Assembly: GCA_017940085.1 (NCBI GenBank)
Contig: JAGAZK010000239.1
Span: 1-7,184 of the forward strand
Direction: 5' to 3'
Source of the DNA: Campylobacter sp.
Lineage (GTDB): Bacteria > Campylobacterota > Campylobacteria > Campylobacterales > Campylobacteraceae
DNA length: 7,184 nucleotides
Shown here piece by piece: positions 1 through 5,435 of this stretch. Position 1 is the first letter of the stretch; every line of letters begins with the position of its first letter. The translations under genes were made by a program, and so were the position numbers. The notes under the pieces were generated by a model. That model saw nothing but the letters and a program-made list of their open reading frames with translations, searched no databases and was not told the DNA's origin.

Positions 1-1
1 A

Positions 2-850
2 AAAGACAAAAAATTCGGCTTTAGCACGATTACACCAAAGCTTTTTGTGATTGATTTATTTAAAAGTTTGGCTTTAATAGTGATTTTTGGTGGGATTTTT
101 ATTTATTTATTGCTTTGGATTTTTGAAAGTTTGGGTGAATTTTGGTGGATTTGGGGATTTTGTTTTGCATTTTGTATGATTTTGCTTATAAATTTAATCT
201 ACCCTACTCTAATCGCTCCTATTTTCAATAAAATGACACCATTAAATGACGAAAATTTGACAAATTCGATTAATTCTTTGCTTGAGAGTTGTGGTTTTAA
301 AAGCAGTGGCGTGTTTGTAATGGATGCTAGTAAAAGGGACAATCGTCTAAATGCGTATTTTGGCGGACTTGGAAGCACAAAAAGAGTCGTGCTTTTTGAC
401 ACTTTGATCAAAAAACTCACCCAAAATGAAATTTTAGCAGTTTTAGGACACGAACTTGGGCATTTCAAACACAAAGATTTGCTCAAAAATATTGTCTTGA
501 TGGGCGTTGTGCTTTTTGTTGTGTTTTTTGTTTTGGGAAATATTCCAAGTAGCTTTTATACTGCACTTAATTTAAAAGAAAATGGCGGAGCTTTGATAGT
601 ATTTTTCTTGCTGTATTCTCCTGTGCTTAGTGCGATTTTTGAGCCGTTGATTTCAGCATTTTCAAGATCTCATGAGTTTGGTGCAGATAAATTTGGTGCA
701 GATAATACAAACAAAAATGATATGATTTTGGCACTTAAAAAACTAGGTAGCGAAAATAAAGCCTTTCCGATTTCGCACAAAATTTATAGCTTTGTGTATC
801 ACTCGCACCCGAGCCTTTTTGAAAGGATAAATGAGCTTGAAAATAGCTAA
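2..850 (+). CDS. M48 family (Ste24-like) membrane zinc metalloprotease, 5'-truncated by the window edge
   Basis: This is the C-terminal part of an integral-membrane zinc protease of the Ste24/CAAX prenyl protease 1 type (peptidase M48). The frame is open to the first bases of the window. The residues before the GTG at 47 (KKFGFSTITPKLFVIDLFK) match the conserved Ste24 stretch, so that GTG is internal and the real start lies upstream. The zinc site is visible: HELGH at 449-463 supplies two histidines and the catalytic Glu, and the Glu of EFGAD (674-676) fits as the third ligand. HPSLFERI near the end is the family's usual C-terminal signature. Hydrophobic segments lie at about 62-125, 150-220, 480-545 and 590-660. 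Bacterial members are thought to act in membrane protein turnover, since bacteria generally lack prenylated substrates; that role is inferred here. The 3' end overlaps prmC by 20 bp, which suggests coupled translation. Confidence 0.93.
   Translation, partial: KDKKFGFSTITPKLFVIDLFKSLALIVIFGGIFIYLLLWIFESLGEFWWIWGFCFAFCMILLINLIYPTLIAPIFNKMTPLNDENLTNSINSLLESCGFKSSGVFVMDASKRDNRLNAYFGGLGSTKRVVLFDTLIKKLTQNEILAVLGHELGHFKHKDLLKNIVLMGVVLFVVFFVLGNIPSSFYTALNLKENGGALIVFFLLYSPVLSAIFEPLISAFSRSHEFGADKFGADNTNKNDMILALKKLGSENKAFPISHKIYSFVYHSHPSLFERINELENS
677..705 (+). repeat. Short tandem repeat inside the protease zinc-ligand motif
   Basis: The 14-base word TTTGGTGCAGATAA occurs at 677-690 and again at 692-705, a period of 15 bases that keeps frame. 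It gives the peptide FGADKFGAD immediately after the third zinc-ligand Glu. Other Ste24 proteins also have a weakly similar second Phe-Ala/Gly segment here, so part of the similarity may be ancestral, but identity at DNA level points to a recent 15-bp duplication or conversion. Confidence 0.8.
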
Positions 851-1634
851 AGCTCTAAATTTAGCCAAAACTAGGCTTGGGAGCATTAAAATCGCCAAAA
901 AACTAGCTTGTTTGCATTTGGGACTAAATCAAAATGAGCTGTTTTTAAAAGAAAATGATGAAATAAGCGATGAAAGCGGATATTTTAAGCTTTGCGAAAG
1001 ATTTGCAAATGGTGAGCCGTTTGAATATATAAGTGGGGTTTGCGAGTTTATGGGGCGAGATTTCAAAGTCGGCAAAGGTGTGCTAATACCTAGAATTGAG
1101 ACTGAAATTTTAGTGCAAAAAACACTTGAAATCGGAGCTAAATTTGACCAGCCAAAAATTTGCGAAATCGGCACAGGAAGTGGGATAATCGCAATTACTT
1201 TAGCGTTAAATTTACCAAATGCCAAAATAATTGCAACTGATATTAGCAAAGATGCTCTAAATTATGCTAAATTTAATGCCAAAAATCTCGGAGCAAATGT
1301 GGATTTTCATCAAACAAATTTGATTGACGGGATTAATGAAAAGTTTGATATAATCGTCTCAAATCCGCCTTATATCGCAAATGATTACAATCTTGATATT
1401 TGGGTGAAAAATGAACCAAGCTTGGCTTTGTTTGGCGGAGAAAAAGGCGATGAGATTTTAAAGCAAATCATCGCTATTAGTGCAAAAAGAACTAAATTTT
1501 TGTGCTGTGAGATTGGGTATGATCAAAAAATTTCACTTCAAAATGAGCTTGATAAATTTGGCTTTAAAAGCGAATTTTACAAAGATTTAGCAGGATTTGA
1601 TAGAGGATTTGTAGCAAAAACTAAATACAGCTAA
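831..1634 (+). CDS. prmC: Peptide chain release factor N5-glutamine methyltransferase
   Basis: PrmC (HemK) uses S-adenosylmethionine to methylate the glutamine of the GGQ motif in release factors RF1 and RF2, improving peptide release in the cytoplasm. The 267-residue length fits the family. An N-terminal helical domain (about 1-80) that binds the release factor is followed by IPRIETEILV at about 86-95 (usually PRPETE), the SAM-binding EIGTGSG at 112-118, an acidic ATD loop near 135-137 and the diagnostic NPPY at 178-181, which holds the target glutamine. ATG 831 lies inside the end of the upstream protease gene and has AAAGGA at 822-827, a good but closely spaced ribosome binding site. The stop codon at 1632-1634 sits inside the left arm of a large hairpin, so transcript processing or attenuation directly after prmC is possible. 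Confidence 0.96.
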   Translation: MSLKIAKALNLAKTRLGSIKIAKKLACLHLGLNQNELFLKENDEISDESGYFKLCERFANGEPFEYISGVCEFMGRDFKVGKGVLIPRIETEILVQKTLEIGAKFDQPKICEIGTGSGIIAITLALNLPNAKIIATDISKDALNYAKFNAKNLGANVDFHQTNLIDGINEKFDIIVSNPPYIANDYNLDIWVKNEPSLALFGGEKGDEILKQIIAISAKRTKFLCCEIGYDQKISLQNELDKFGFKSEFYKDLAGFDRGFVAKTKYS

Positions 1635-1682
1635 ATTTAATCAAATTTATTCAAAATTCACTCAAATTTGGTTAAATTTAGC
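1630..1682 (+). repeat. 19-bp inverted repeat (potential stem-loop) made of AAATTT words, after prmC
   Basis: The left arm GCTAAATTTAATCAAATTT (1630-1648) is complementary to the right arm AAATTTGGTTAAATTTAGC (1664-1682). Eighteen pairs are Watson-Crick, and the one mismatch would be a G-U pair in RNA. The loop (1649-1663) is 15 nt. The stem contains the prmC stop codon and occupies most of the only gap between genes in the window. No run of T follows on the + strand (AGTTTAAAAGG), so it is not a classic intrinsic terminator. It may be an mRNA processing or attenuation hairpin, or simply a cluster of self-complementary AAATTT words. I see no convincing -10 box in the gap, so the downstream genes may be transcribed with prmC. 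Confidence 0.75.
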
Positions 1683-1687
1683 AGTTT

Positions 1688-1702
1688 AAAAGGCAAAAAA
1701 TG
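1688..1702 (+). promoter_or_regulatory. Ribosome binding site for the DUF4149 gene
   Basis: AAAAGG at 1688-1693 lies six bases before ATG 1700. The block AAAAGGCAAAAAATGA is found again, on the - strand, at the start of the uracil-DNA glycosylase homologue (ATG 4725), so the two genes carry the same initiation signal. Confidence 0.75.
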
Positions 1703-2173
1703 AAACAAATCACAAATATTTATTTATTTTTACTCGCTTGTATTGTGGGGATTGAGCTTTGTATTGGAATTTTGGTGGCTCCAATTATTTTTCGTCCAAG
1801 CGAATTTATCGGAGGGAATGTGCTTAGTCATTTCCAAAGCGGACAGCTTATGACGCAAGTATTTTTGAGCTACAATAAAATATTGCTTTTTGTGAGCATT
1901 TTGGCATTTGTATATGAGATAATAAATCTAATCAAAAACAAAAATGAGAGCTTTAGAGCTAGAATCAGTGCGTTTATGATAAGTTTGATTATTTTGGGGC
2001 TAAGTTTGCTTTTTGTGTTTTATTTCACAGCTTATATTCTATCAGCCCAAGCATTAGGAGCTGAAATTACGGCTTCGAGTGAGTTTAAAAGTGTGCATGG
2101 TGCGAGCGAGATTACGATGAAAATTATGCTTTTGGCACAAGTGGCGTTGTTTTTTGTAAGGGCTAAGAGATGA
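1700..2173 (+). CDS. DUF4149 / TMEM205-like four-helix membrane protein
   Basis: The 157-residue protein is dominated by hydrophobic segments at about 5-30, 60-79, 88-114 and 140-154, giving four probable transmembrane helices in the inner membrane. The first helix carries G-I-E-L then L-V-A-P-I-I-F. The end has an F-K-S-V-H-G-A-S segment (His133) just before the last helix. This layout is what I associate with DUF4149 (TMEM205-like), a family without an established bacterial function. There is no signal peptide separate from helix 1 and no enzymatic motif. The start has a clear Shine-Dalgarno sequence six bases upstream. The stop overlaps the ybgC start as ATGA (2170-2173), so the two are probably translated together. 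The gene contains no AAATTT word, unlike most of its neighbours. Family assignment is from sequence feel; function is unknown. Confidence 0.8.
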   Translation: MKQITNIYLFLLACIVGIELCIGILVAPIIFRPSEFIGGNVLSHFQSGQLMTQVFLSYNKILLFVSILAFVYEIINLIKNKNESFRARISAFMISLIILGLSLLFVFYFTAYILSAQALGAEITASSEFKSVHGASEITMKIMLLAQVALFFVRAKR

Positions 2174-2544
2174 AAATACGCATTTATTACGAAGATACAG
2201 ATTGTGGAGGAATTGTTTATCATAGTAATTATTTGAAATTTTGCGAAAGAGTAAGAAGTGAATTTATTTTTGAAAGTGGGCTGAATTTATTTAGCGATGA
2301 AGCACATTTTGTGGTCAGCAAAATCACAGCAAACTTCAAAAAACCAGCCAAACTCGGCGATATAATTGAAGTAAAAACCAAACTTTTGAAATTAAATCAT
2401 GCAAGTATGATTTTAGAACAAAGCATTTTTAGAGACGATGAACTACTTTTTGTCGCACAAATCACGGTAGCGTTTTTGAGCGGAGAAAAACCTTGTAAAT
2501 TAAATGAAGAAGCCAAAAATTTATTCTCAAAGCTTTTGAAATGA
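2170..2544 (+). CDS. ybgC: YbgC-type acyl-CoA thioesterase (hotdog fold)
   Basis: This 124-residue cytoplasmic single hotdog-domain protein begins with the YbgC/4-hydroxybenzoyl-CoA thioesterase signature: Y-Y-E-D-T-D at 6-11, G-G-I-V-Y-H at 13-18, N-Y at 20-21 and C-E-R-V-R at 25-29. Asp11 matches the catalytic aspartate of the family and His18 the conserved active-site His. YbgC proteins hydrolyse acyl-CoA (and in some species acyl-ACP-related) thioesters, and in many Proteobacteria sit beside tol-pal. Here the neighbours are a DUF4149 protein and a lytic transglycosylase, so a link to envelope lipid metabolism is possible but only inferred. AAGGG at 2158-2162 lies seven bases before the ATG, within the previous gene. 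Both ends overlap neighbours by four bases (ATGA). Confidence 0.93.
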   Translation: MKIRIYYEDTDCGGIVYHSNYLKFCERVRSEFIFESGLNLFSDEAHFVVSKITANFKKPAKLGDIIEVKTKLLKLNHASMILEQSIFRDDELLFVAQITVAFLSGEKPCKLNEEAKNLFSKLLK

Positions 2545-2981
2545 AAAAAATAATTTGTTTGATTGTGTTTGGACTAAGTGGATTGAGTGCTGAGTCTGCA
2601 TTTGATGAATTGTTTGAGAAATACTCAACCCAATACGATGTCCCAAAAGAATTGTTAATCGCTATTGCTCAAACTGAAAGCGGATTTGATCCGTGGGCGA
2701 CAAACAAAAACACAAATGGCACATTTGATATAGGACTTATGCAAATAAACACCGTCCATTTACCTAAACTTCGCTCAATTGGCTTAAAAGCTCAAGACTT
2801 ATATAGACCAGATGTAAATATTGCTTTTAGTGCGTATATTTTGAGCACCTGTTTTGACAAACACGGATTTAATTATCGTGGGCTAAACTGCTATAATGGA
2901 CGAATTGCAAACAATCCGTATTTTATAAAAGTGCTAAAAAACCTAATAAGAGCTATGCCAGATCAATCTTCTGATAAATAA
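2541..2981 (+). CDS. Small secreted lytic transglycosylase (SLT domain, IagB/VirB1-like)
   Basis: This periplasmic peptidoglycan lyase cleaves the MurNAc-GlcNAc bond with formation of 1,6-anhydro-MurNAc. Residues 1-17 form a Sec signal peptide (KK start, hydrophobic core, cleavage expected after L-S-A17). The rest is one SLT goose-lysozyme-like domain: A-I-A-Q-T-E46-S-G-F with Glu46 as the predicted catalytic acid, G-L-M-Q-I-N at 65-70, and the C-terminal N-C-Y-N-G signature. At 146 residues it resembles the short IagB/VirB1-type enzymes that open the wall for secretion or pilus machines, but no such machine is in the window, so a general wall-remodelling role is equally possible. No strong Shine-Dalgarno precedes ATG 2541, so expression probably relies on coupling with ybgC through the ATGA overlap. 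Its last 19 bases overlap the end of the convergent lipoprotein gene. Confidence 0.92.
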   Translation: MKKIICLIVFGLSGLSAESAFDELFEKYSTQYDVPKELLIAIAQTESGFDPWATNKNTNGTFDIGLMQINTVHLPKLRSIGLKAQDLYRPDVNIAFSAYILSTCFDKHGFNYRGLNCYNGRIANNPYFIKVLKNLIRAMPDQSSDK

Positions 2982-2995
2982 AATCCGTGTTTGTC
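2856..2995. repeat. Exact 15-bp inverted repeat straddling the convergent gene junction
   Basis: GACAAACACGGATTT at 2856-2870 is the perfect reverse complement of AAATCCGTGTTTGTC at 2981-2995, with 110 bases between. In the transglycosylase gene the left arm is read as Asp-Lys-His-Gly-Phe. In the opposing lipoprotein gene the right arm is read, in the same codon phase, also as Asp-Lys-His-Gly-Phe. Either transcript reading through the junction could form a 15-bp stem with a long loop. Neither arm is followed by a T run, so an intrinsic terminator is not evident. Confidence 0.85.
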
Positions 2996-4111
2996 TGCTC
3001 TCATAATTCTAGTTTTGTAAATAATTTTGTTGCCTTTGATGTCGTGTTCAAAAAGCTCTTTTACATTTCCAAAATACTTAGAATACAAGTATTCCACTCC
3101 TACCATAGAAGCATAAGCGACCCAATCGTATTCTAAATTTAGCTCAAACAAATCGCCATAAGCACTGATTTTTGGATCAAACTCAGGAATCGAATTAGCA
3201 ATATATAGTTTTTCTAAATTTTCAGGTTGGGTTATGCTAAAAAGTGCGTTGTTGTAATTGATTTGTGTGGATAATAAATTTATTGGATCTAAATCATAAG
3301 TGCGGATTTGCGAAGCTAGAAGTGAGCTTACGATCAAAGGAGTATTTAAAAACACGCTAGTGCCATTGATGTCTTTGTTGTCTTTAAACATTTCACCAAA
3401 ATTGACTTTTTTAGTAACGAGTTGAGAGTAAGTAACATTGCCTTTTTGGCTAATATAAGAGTTCAAAAGCTCAGTAAGTTTGCTACCATCGCTAAAAATG
3501 ACGATTTTGTGTCCTGCACGCTCAAGCAATGCATCAATTTGCTCGTTATAATCAATACCGCCAAAAATAATATTGCTCGAATAACTTCCCCCGCTCAAAG
3601 TCGGCACGAAAAATACTAAATCGCTGTGTTTTTCAAGCTCACTAAGTCCCACATCAGTAACAGCAGCAATCACAAGCTCATATCCTTGAGCTCTGATTTG
3701 GGAAATTGATTTTTCAATTGCTTCAGCGGTTTCATCGCCTGTATAAAAAAATCTAACATTTACATTTAAATTTTGATTAATTACATAAGCCAAAACACTA
3801 TTTGCTATCGTAACAGAAAAGCTTTTGATGACTTTGTGCGGTATCAAAACAGCGATTTTTGCTTCTCCTACGATTTTAAATTTATCAGCAAAACTATCTC
3901 CGCCAAATCTGTCAAAAAGCTCTTTTTGAGAAGGCGTAGCAAGTTCAGGATTGTAATTTTGCAAAAATCCTTCTATATCGCCAAGATCAATATAAGACTG
4001 CATACAAGTAGAATCACAAACTTTTGGCTCTTTTGGAGTAGGGAAAAATTTAGTCTGACAAGCACTTAAAAAAAATGCCAAAAAAACTAGCAAAATAATA
4101 TTTTTTTTCAT
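2963..4111 (-). CDS. Envelope lipoprotein with type I periplasmic-binding-protein-like body (LpoA-like PBP activator candidate)
   Basis: The 382-residue protein starts with a lipoprotein signal: KK, a hydrophobic run and the lipobox L-S-A-C with lipidated Cys18. Residue +2 is Gln, which by the E. coli Lol rule favours the outer membrane. The mature N-terminus has Cys32 and Cys36 (CxxxC), possibly a disulfide. From about residue 84 (K-I-A-V-L-I-P) to 345 the alternating strand-helix pattern looks like a type I periplasmic binding fold, as in the C-terminal half of LpoA and in amino-acid ABC binding proteins. In Campylobacter such proteins are often called penicillin-binding-protein activators. 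I cannot confirm that role, and a solute-binding or purely structural role remains possible. AAGGA at 4118-4122 lies six bases before the ATG, and the start overlaps the previous stop (4108-4111). Homopolymer runs mark the signal-peptide codons. Confidence 0.75.
   Translation of the reverse strand: MKKNIILLVFLAFFLSACQTKFFPTPKEPKVCDSTCMQSYIDLGDIEGFLQNYNPELATPSQKELFDRFGGDSFADKFKIVGEAKIAVLIPHKVIKSFSVTIANSVLAYVINQNLNVNVRFFYTGDETAEAIEKSISQIRAQGYELVIAAVTDVGLSELEKHSDLVFFVPTLSGGSYSSNIIFGGIDYNEQIDALLERAGHKIVIFSDGSKLTELLNSYISQKGNVTYSQLVTKKVNFGEMFKDNKDINGTSVFLNTPLIVSSLLASQIRTYDLDPINLLSTQINYNNALFSITQPENLEKLYIANSIPEFDPKISAYGDLFELNLEYDWVAYASMVGVEYLYSKYFGNVKELFEHDIKGNKIIYKTRIMRADKHGFYLSED
4068..4108 (-). 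repeat. Homopolymer runs in the lipoprotein signal-peptide codons
   Basis: On the coding strand the first codons contain A8 directly after the ATG start (4101-4108), then T7 (4080-4086) and T8 (4068-4075). All three encode the Lys-rich start and Phe/Leu core of the signal peptide. Slippage in any of them would shift the frame before the lipobox. Confidence 0.7.
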
Positions 4112-4725
4112 AAAAAATCCTTAATTTTTATCAAATCAATCGCAAATTCATTTGTCAAATTTGGGCTTTTTTGAGCGATTTTGGGTGAATGAGTGGCGAG
4201 TAAATTTGTATTTTCATACGAAAAAATCCCACCTCTAATGCTATCATAAGAATACCCAGTATCGCCAAATAGCACTTCAAACACGCTCTCACCCAAAACC
4301 ACGATTAAATTTGGTTTGATTAAATTTAATTCGCTTTTGAAAAAATCTAGGCATTGATTGTAGCAAATTTTTCTTGAGTGTTTGCTTTTTAGTGGAGTGC
4401 ATTTCAAAATATAAGTGTAATAAATTTGATTAAGTGGGATTTGGAGATTTGAGATTAAATTTAATAAATTTGTGGGTAAATTTGCTTTTTGGATTTTGTC
4501 TTCATCTAAATCAGGAAATTCGCCCAAAATCATAATTTTTGCGTCTTTATTGCCACTTCCTAAGACTGAATTTGATCTAGTTTTGCACAAATCACACAAA
4601 TTGCAATATTTAATTTGTAAATTTAATTCATCAAAACTAGGACTTATCAAATTTGAGCGAGTTTGTGGGCGAATATATTTGTATCCTAAGGCTTTGTAAA
4701 AATACAGCTCATCAAGCAAACTCAT
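4108..4725 (-). CDS. Uracil-DNA glycosylase superfamily protein (family 4-like, iron-sulfur)
   Basis: This 205-residue protein resembles family 4 uracil-DNA glycosylases, which excise uracil from DNA and carry a 4Fe-4S cluster. Candidate cluster cysteines are Cys41-x2-Cys44 (or Cys44-x2-Cys47), Cys109 and Cys125; the last two are 15 residues apart, as in the family. I-L-G-E-F-P-D-L at 66-73 aligns with the usual GEAPG motif, I-L-K-C-T-P at 106-111 with the N-x-x-K-C-R-P region, and T-H-S-P at 178-181 with the C-terminal HPSxLLR motif. Both catalytic motifs are altered, so activity is uncertain. A start 14 codons further upstream (4767) is possible, but I chose ATG 4725: it has AAAAAGGC spaced correctly, forms an ATGA overlap with the cmoA stop like other junctions here, and begins M-S-L-L-D-E-L, a natural N-terminus. 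The gene is especially rich in AAATTT words (about 11). Confidence 0.82.
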   Translation of the reverse strand: MSLLDELYFYKALGYKYIRPQTRSNLISPSFDELNLQIKYCNLCDLCKTRSNSVLGSGNKDAKIMILGEFPDLDEDKIQKANLPTNLLNLISNLQIPLNQIYYTYILKCTPLKSKHSRKICYNQCLDFFKSELNLIKPNLIVVLGESVFEVLFGDTGYSYDSIRGGIFSYENTNLLATHSPKIAQKSPNLTNEFAIDLIKIKDFL

Positions 4726-5435
4726 TTTTTGCCTTTTTGTGCTATAAATGAAGCGAAATTTGCCCACTTAAAAATACACTCAACCAAGCCAAATCCAGCG
4801 TCTTGACACATTTGTTCATTTTCTTTTTGGGTGTATGGAATAAGCACATTTTCTAATGCTTTTCGTTTTTGAGCGATCTCATAAGCTGAATAGCCTTGTT
4901 GTTCTTTGTAATTTTCATAAATTTCAATCAAATTTGCACTCAAAAATTTATCTTCATAAATCAATTTTTCGCTAAAAACAAAAACACCATTTGGGTTTAG
5001 ATTTTCATAGATTTTACGCACAAACTCGGCTCTTTTTATCGGACGAATAAATTGTAAAGTATAATTTAAAATCACACAATCAAATTTATTAAATTTAGCT
5101 CTTAAAATATCTTCTTTGCTGAAATTTATTTTCACTCCAAAAGCAGTGGCTTTGTTTGTGGCTATATCTATCATAGCAGCTGAATTATCAATCCCAAAAA
5201 GCTTTAAATCTGGTCTTTTTGTGGCTAAATTTATTAATAAATTTGCAGTTGAACAGCCAAGATCTATGACTTTGGCATTTTTAGCTAGAGTTTTGGCAAG
5301 TAAATTTACAATCAGCTCAGTGCTTACACTATAAAACGGAACCGAACGAGCTATCATATCATCAAATACACTTGCCACACTTTCATCAAATTCAAATTGT
5401 TTTTTTATGGGTTTTTTAAATACTTCGTCTCTCAA
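4722..5435 (-). CDS. cmoA: Carboxy-S-adenosyl-L-methionine synthase, TTG start
   Basis: CmoA converts SAM and prephenate to carboxy-SAM, the donor used by CmoB to make 5-oxyacetyluridine (cmo5U) at tRNA wobble position 34. The 237-residue protein carries family hallmarks in order: F-D-D-M-I-A-R-S-V-P at 24-33, the SAM loop D-L-G-C-S at 58-62, N-Y-T-L-Q-F-I at 124-130, S-E-K at 155-157, and G-Y-S-A-Y-E-I-A-Q-K-R-K-A-L-E-N-V at 181-197. Arg191 appears to match E. coli Arg199, which holds the extra carboxylate. CmoB is not in this window. The start codon is TTG (5435-5433); the call rests on AAGGGA six bases upstream and on the four-base overlap (TTGA) with the ribF stop. The stop likewise overlaps the glycosylase start. 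An 18-bp palindrome lies within the gene at 5227-5244. Confidence 0.94.
   Translation of the reverse strand: MRDEVFKKPIKKQFEFDESVASVFDDMIARSVPFYSVSTELIVNLLAKTLAKNAKVIDLGCSTANLLINLATKRPDLKLFGIDNSAAMIDIATNKATAFGVKINFSKEDILRAKFNKFDCVILNYTLQFIRPIKRAEFVRKIYENLNPNGVFVFSEKLIYEDKFLSANLIEIYENYKEQQGYSAYEIAQKRKALENVLIPYTQKENEQMCQDAGFGLVECIFKWANFASFIAQKGKK
4723..4738 (-). promoter_or_regulatory. Ribosome binding site that fixes the glycosylase start at 4725
   Basis: Read on the - strand, AAAAAGGC (4738-4731) precedes ATG 4725, with six bases between AAGG and the ATG. The stretch around it matches the AAAAGGCAAAAAATGA block at the DUF4149 start. The ATG overlaps the cmoA TGA stop. Confidence 0.75.
5227..5244. 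repeat. Perfect 18-bp palindrome inside cmoA
   Basis: AAATTTATTAATAAATTT is its own reverse complement. It consists of two AAATTT words flanking ATTAAT and is read in cmoA as part of Ala-Asn-Leu-Leu-Ile-Asn-Leu-Ala after the SAM loop. It is most likely a by-product of the general AAATTT enrichment. Confidence 0.8.

Noticed and set aside
929..1249. 106-codon - strand frame opposite prmC
   Set aside because: Shadow of prmC; the prmC motifs EIGTGSG and NPPY prove the + strand frame.
1635..1699. Promoter in the gap before the DUF4149 gene
   Set aside because: I looked for a TATAAT-like -10 box and found only AAATTT-derived AT-rich words, which is not enough to call a promoter.
3773..4069. 98-codon + strand frame opposite the lipoprotein gene
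   Set aside because: Antisense to the lipoprotein, no recognisable features, and its peptide is a basic, Arg/Phe-rich mix typical of a shadow.
4303..4327. Direct repeat GATTAAATTT with 15-base period in the glycosylase gene
   Set aside because: It reflects the local peptide NLIKPNLI and the general AAATTT excess rather than a separate element.
4726..4767. Upstream extension of the glycosylase to a start at 4767 (219 residues)
   Set aside because: It would overlap cmoA by 46 bases, whereas ATG 4725 has a correctly spaced Shine-Dalgarno and the ATGA junction typical of this operon.
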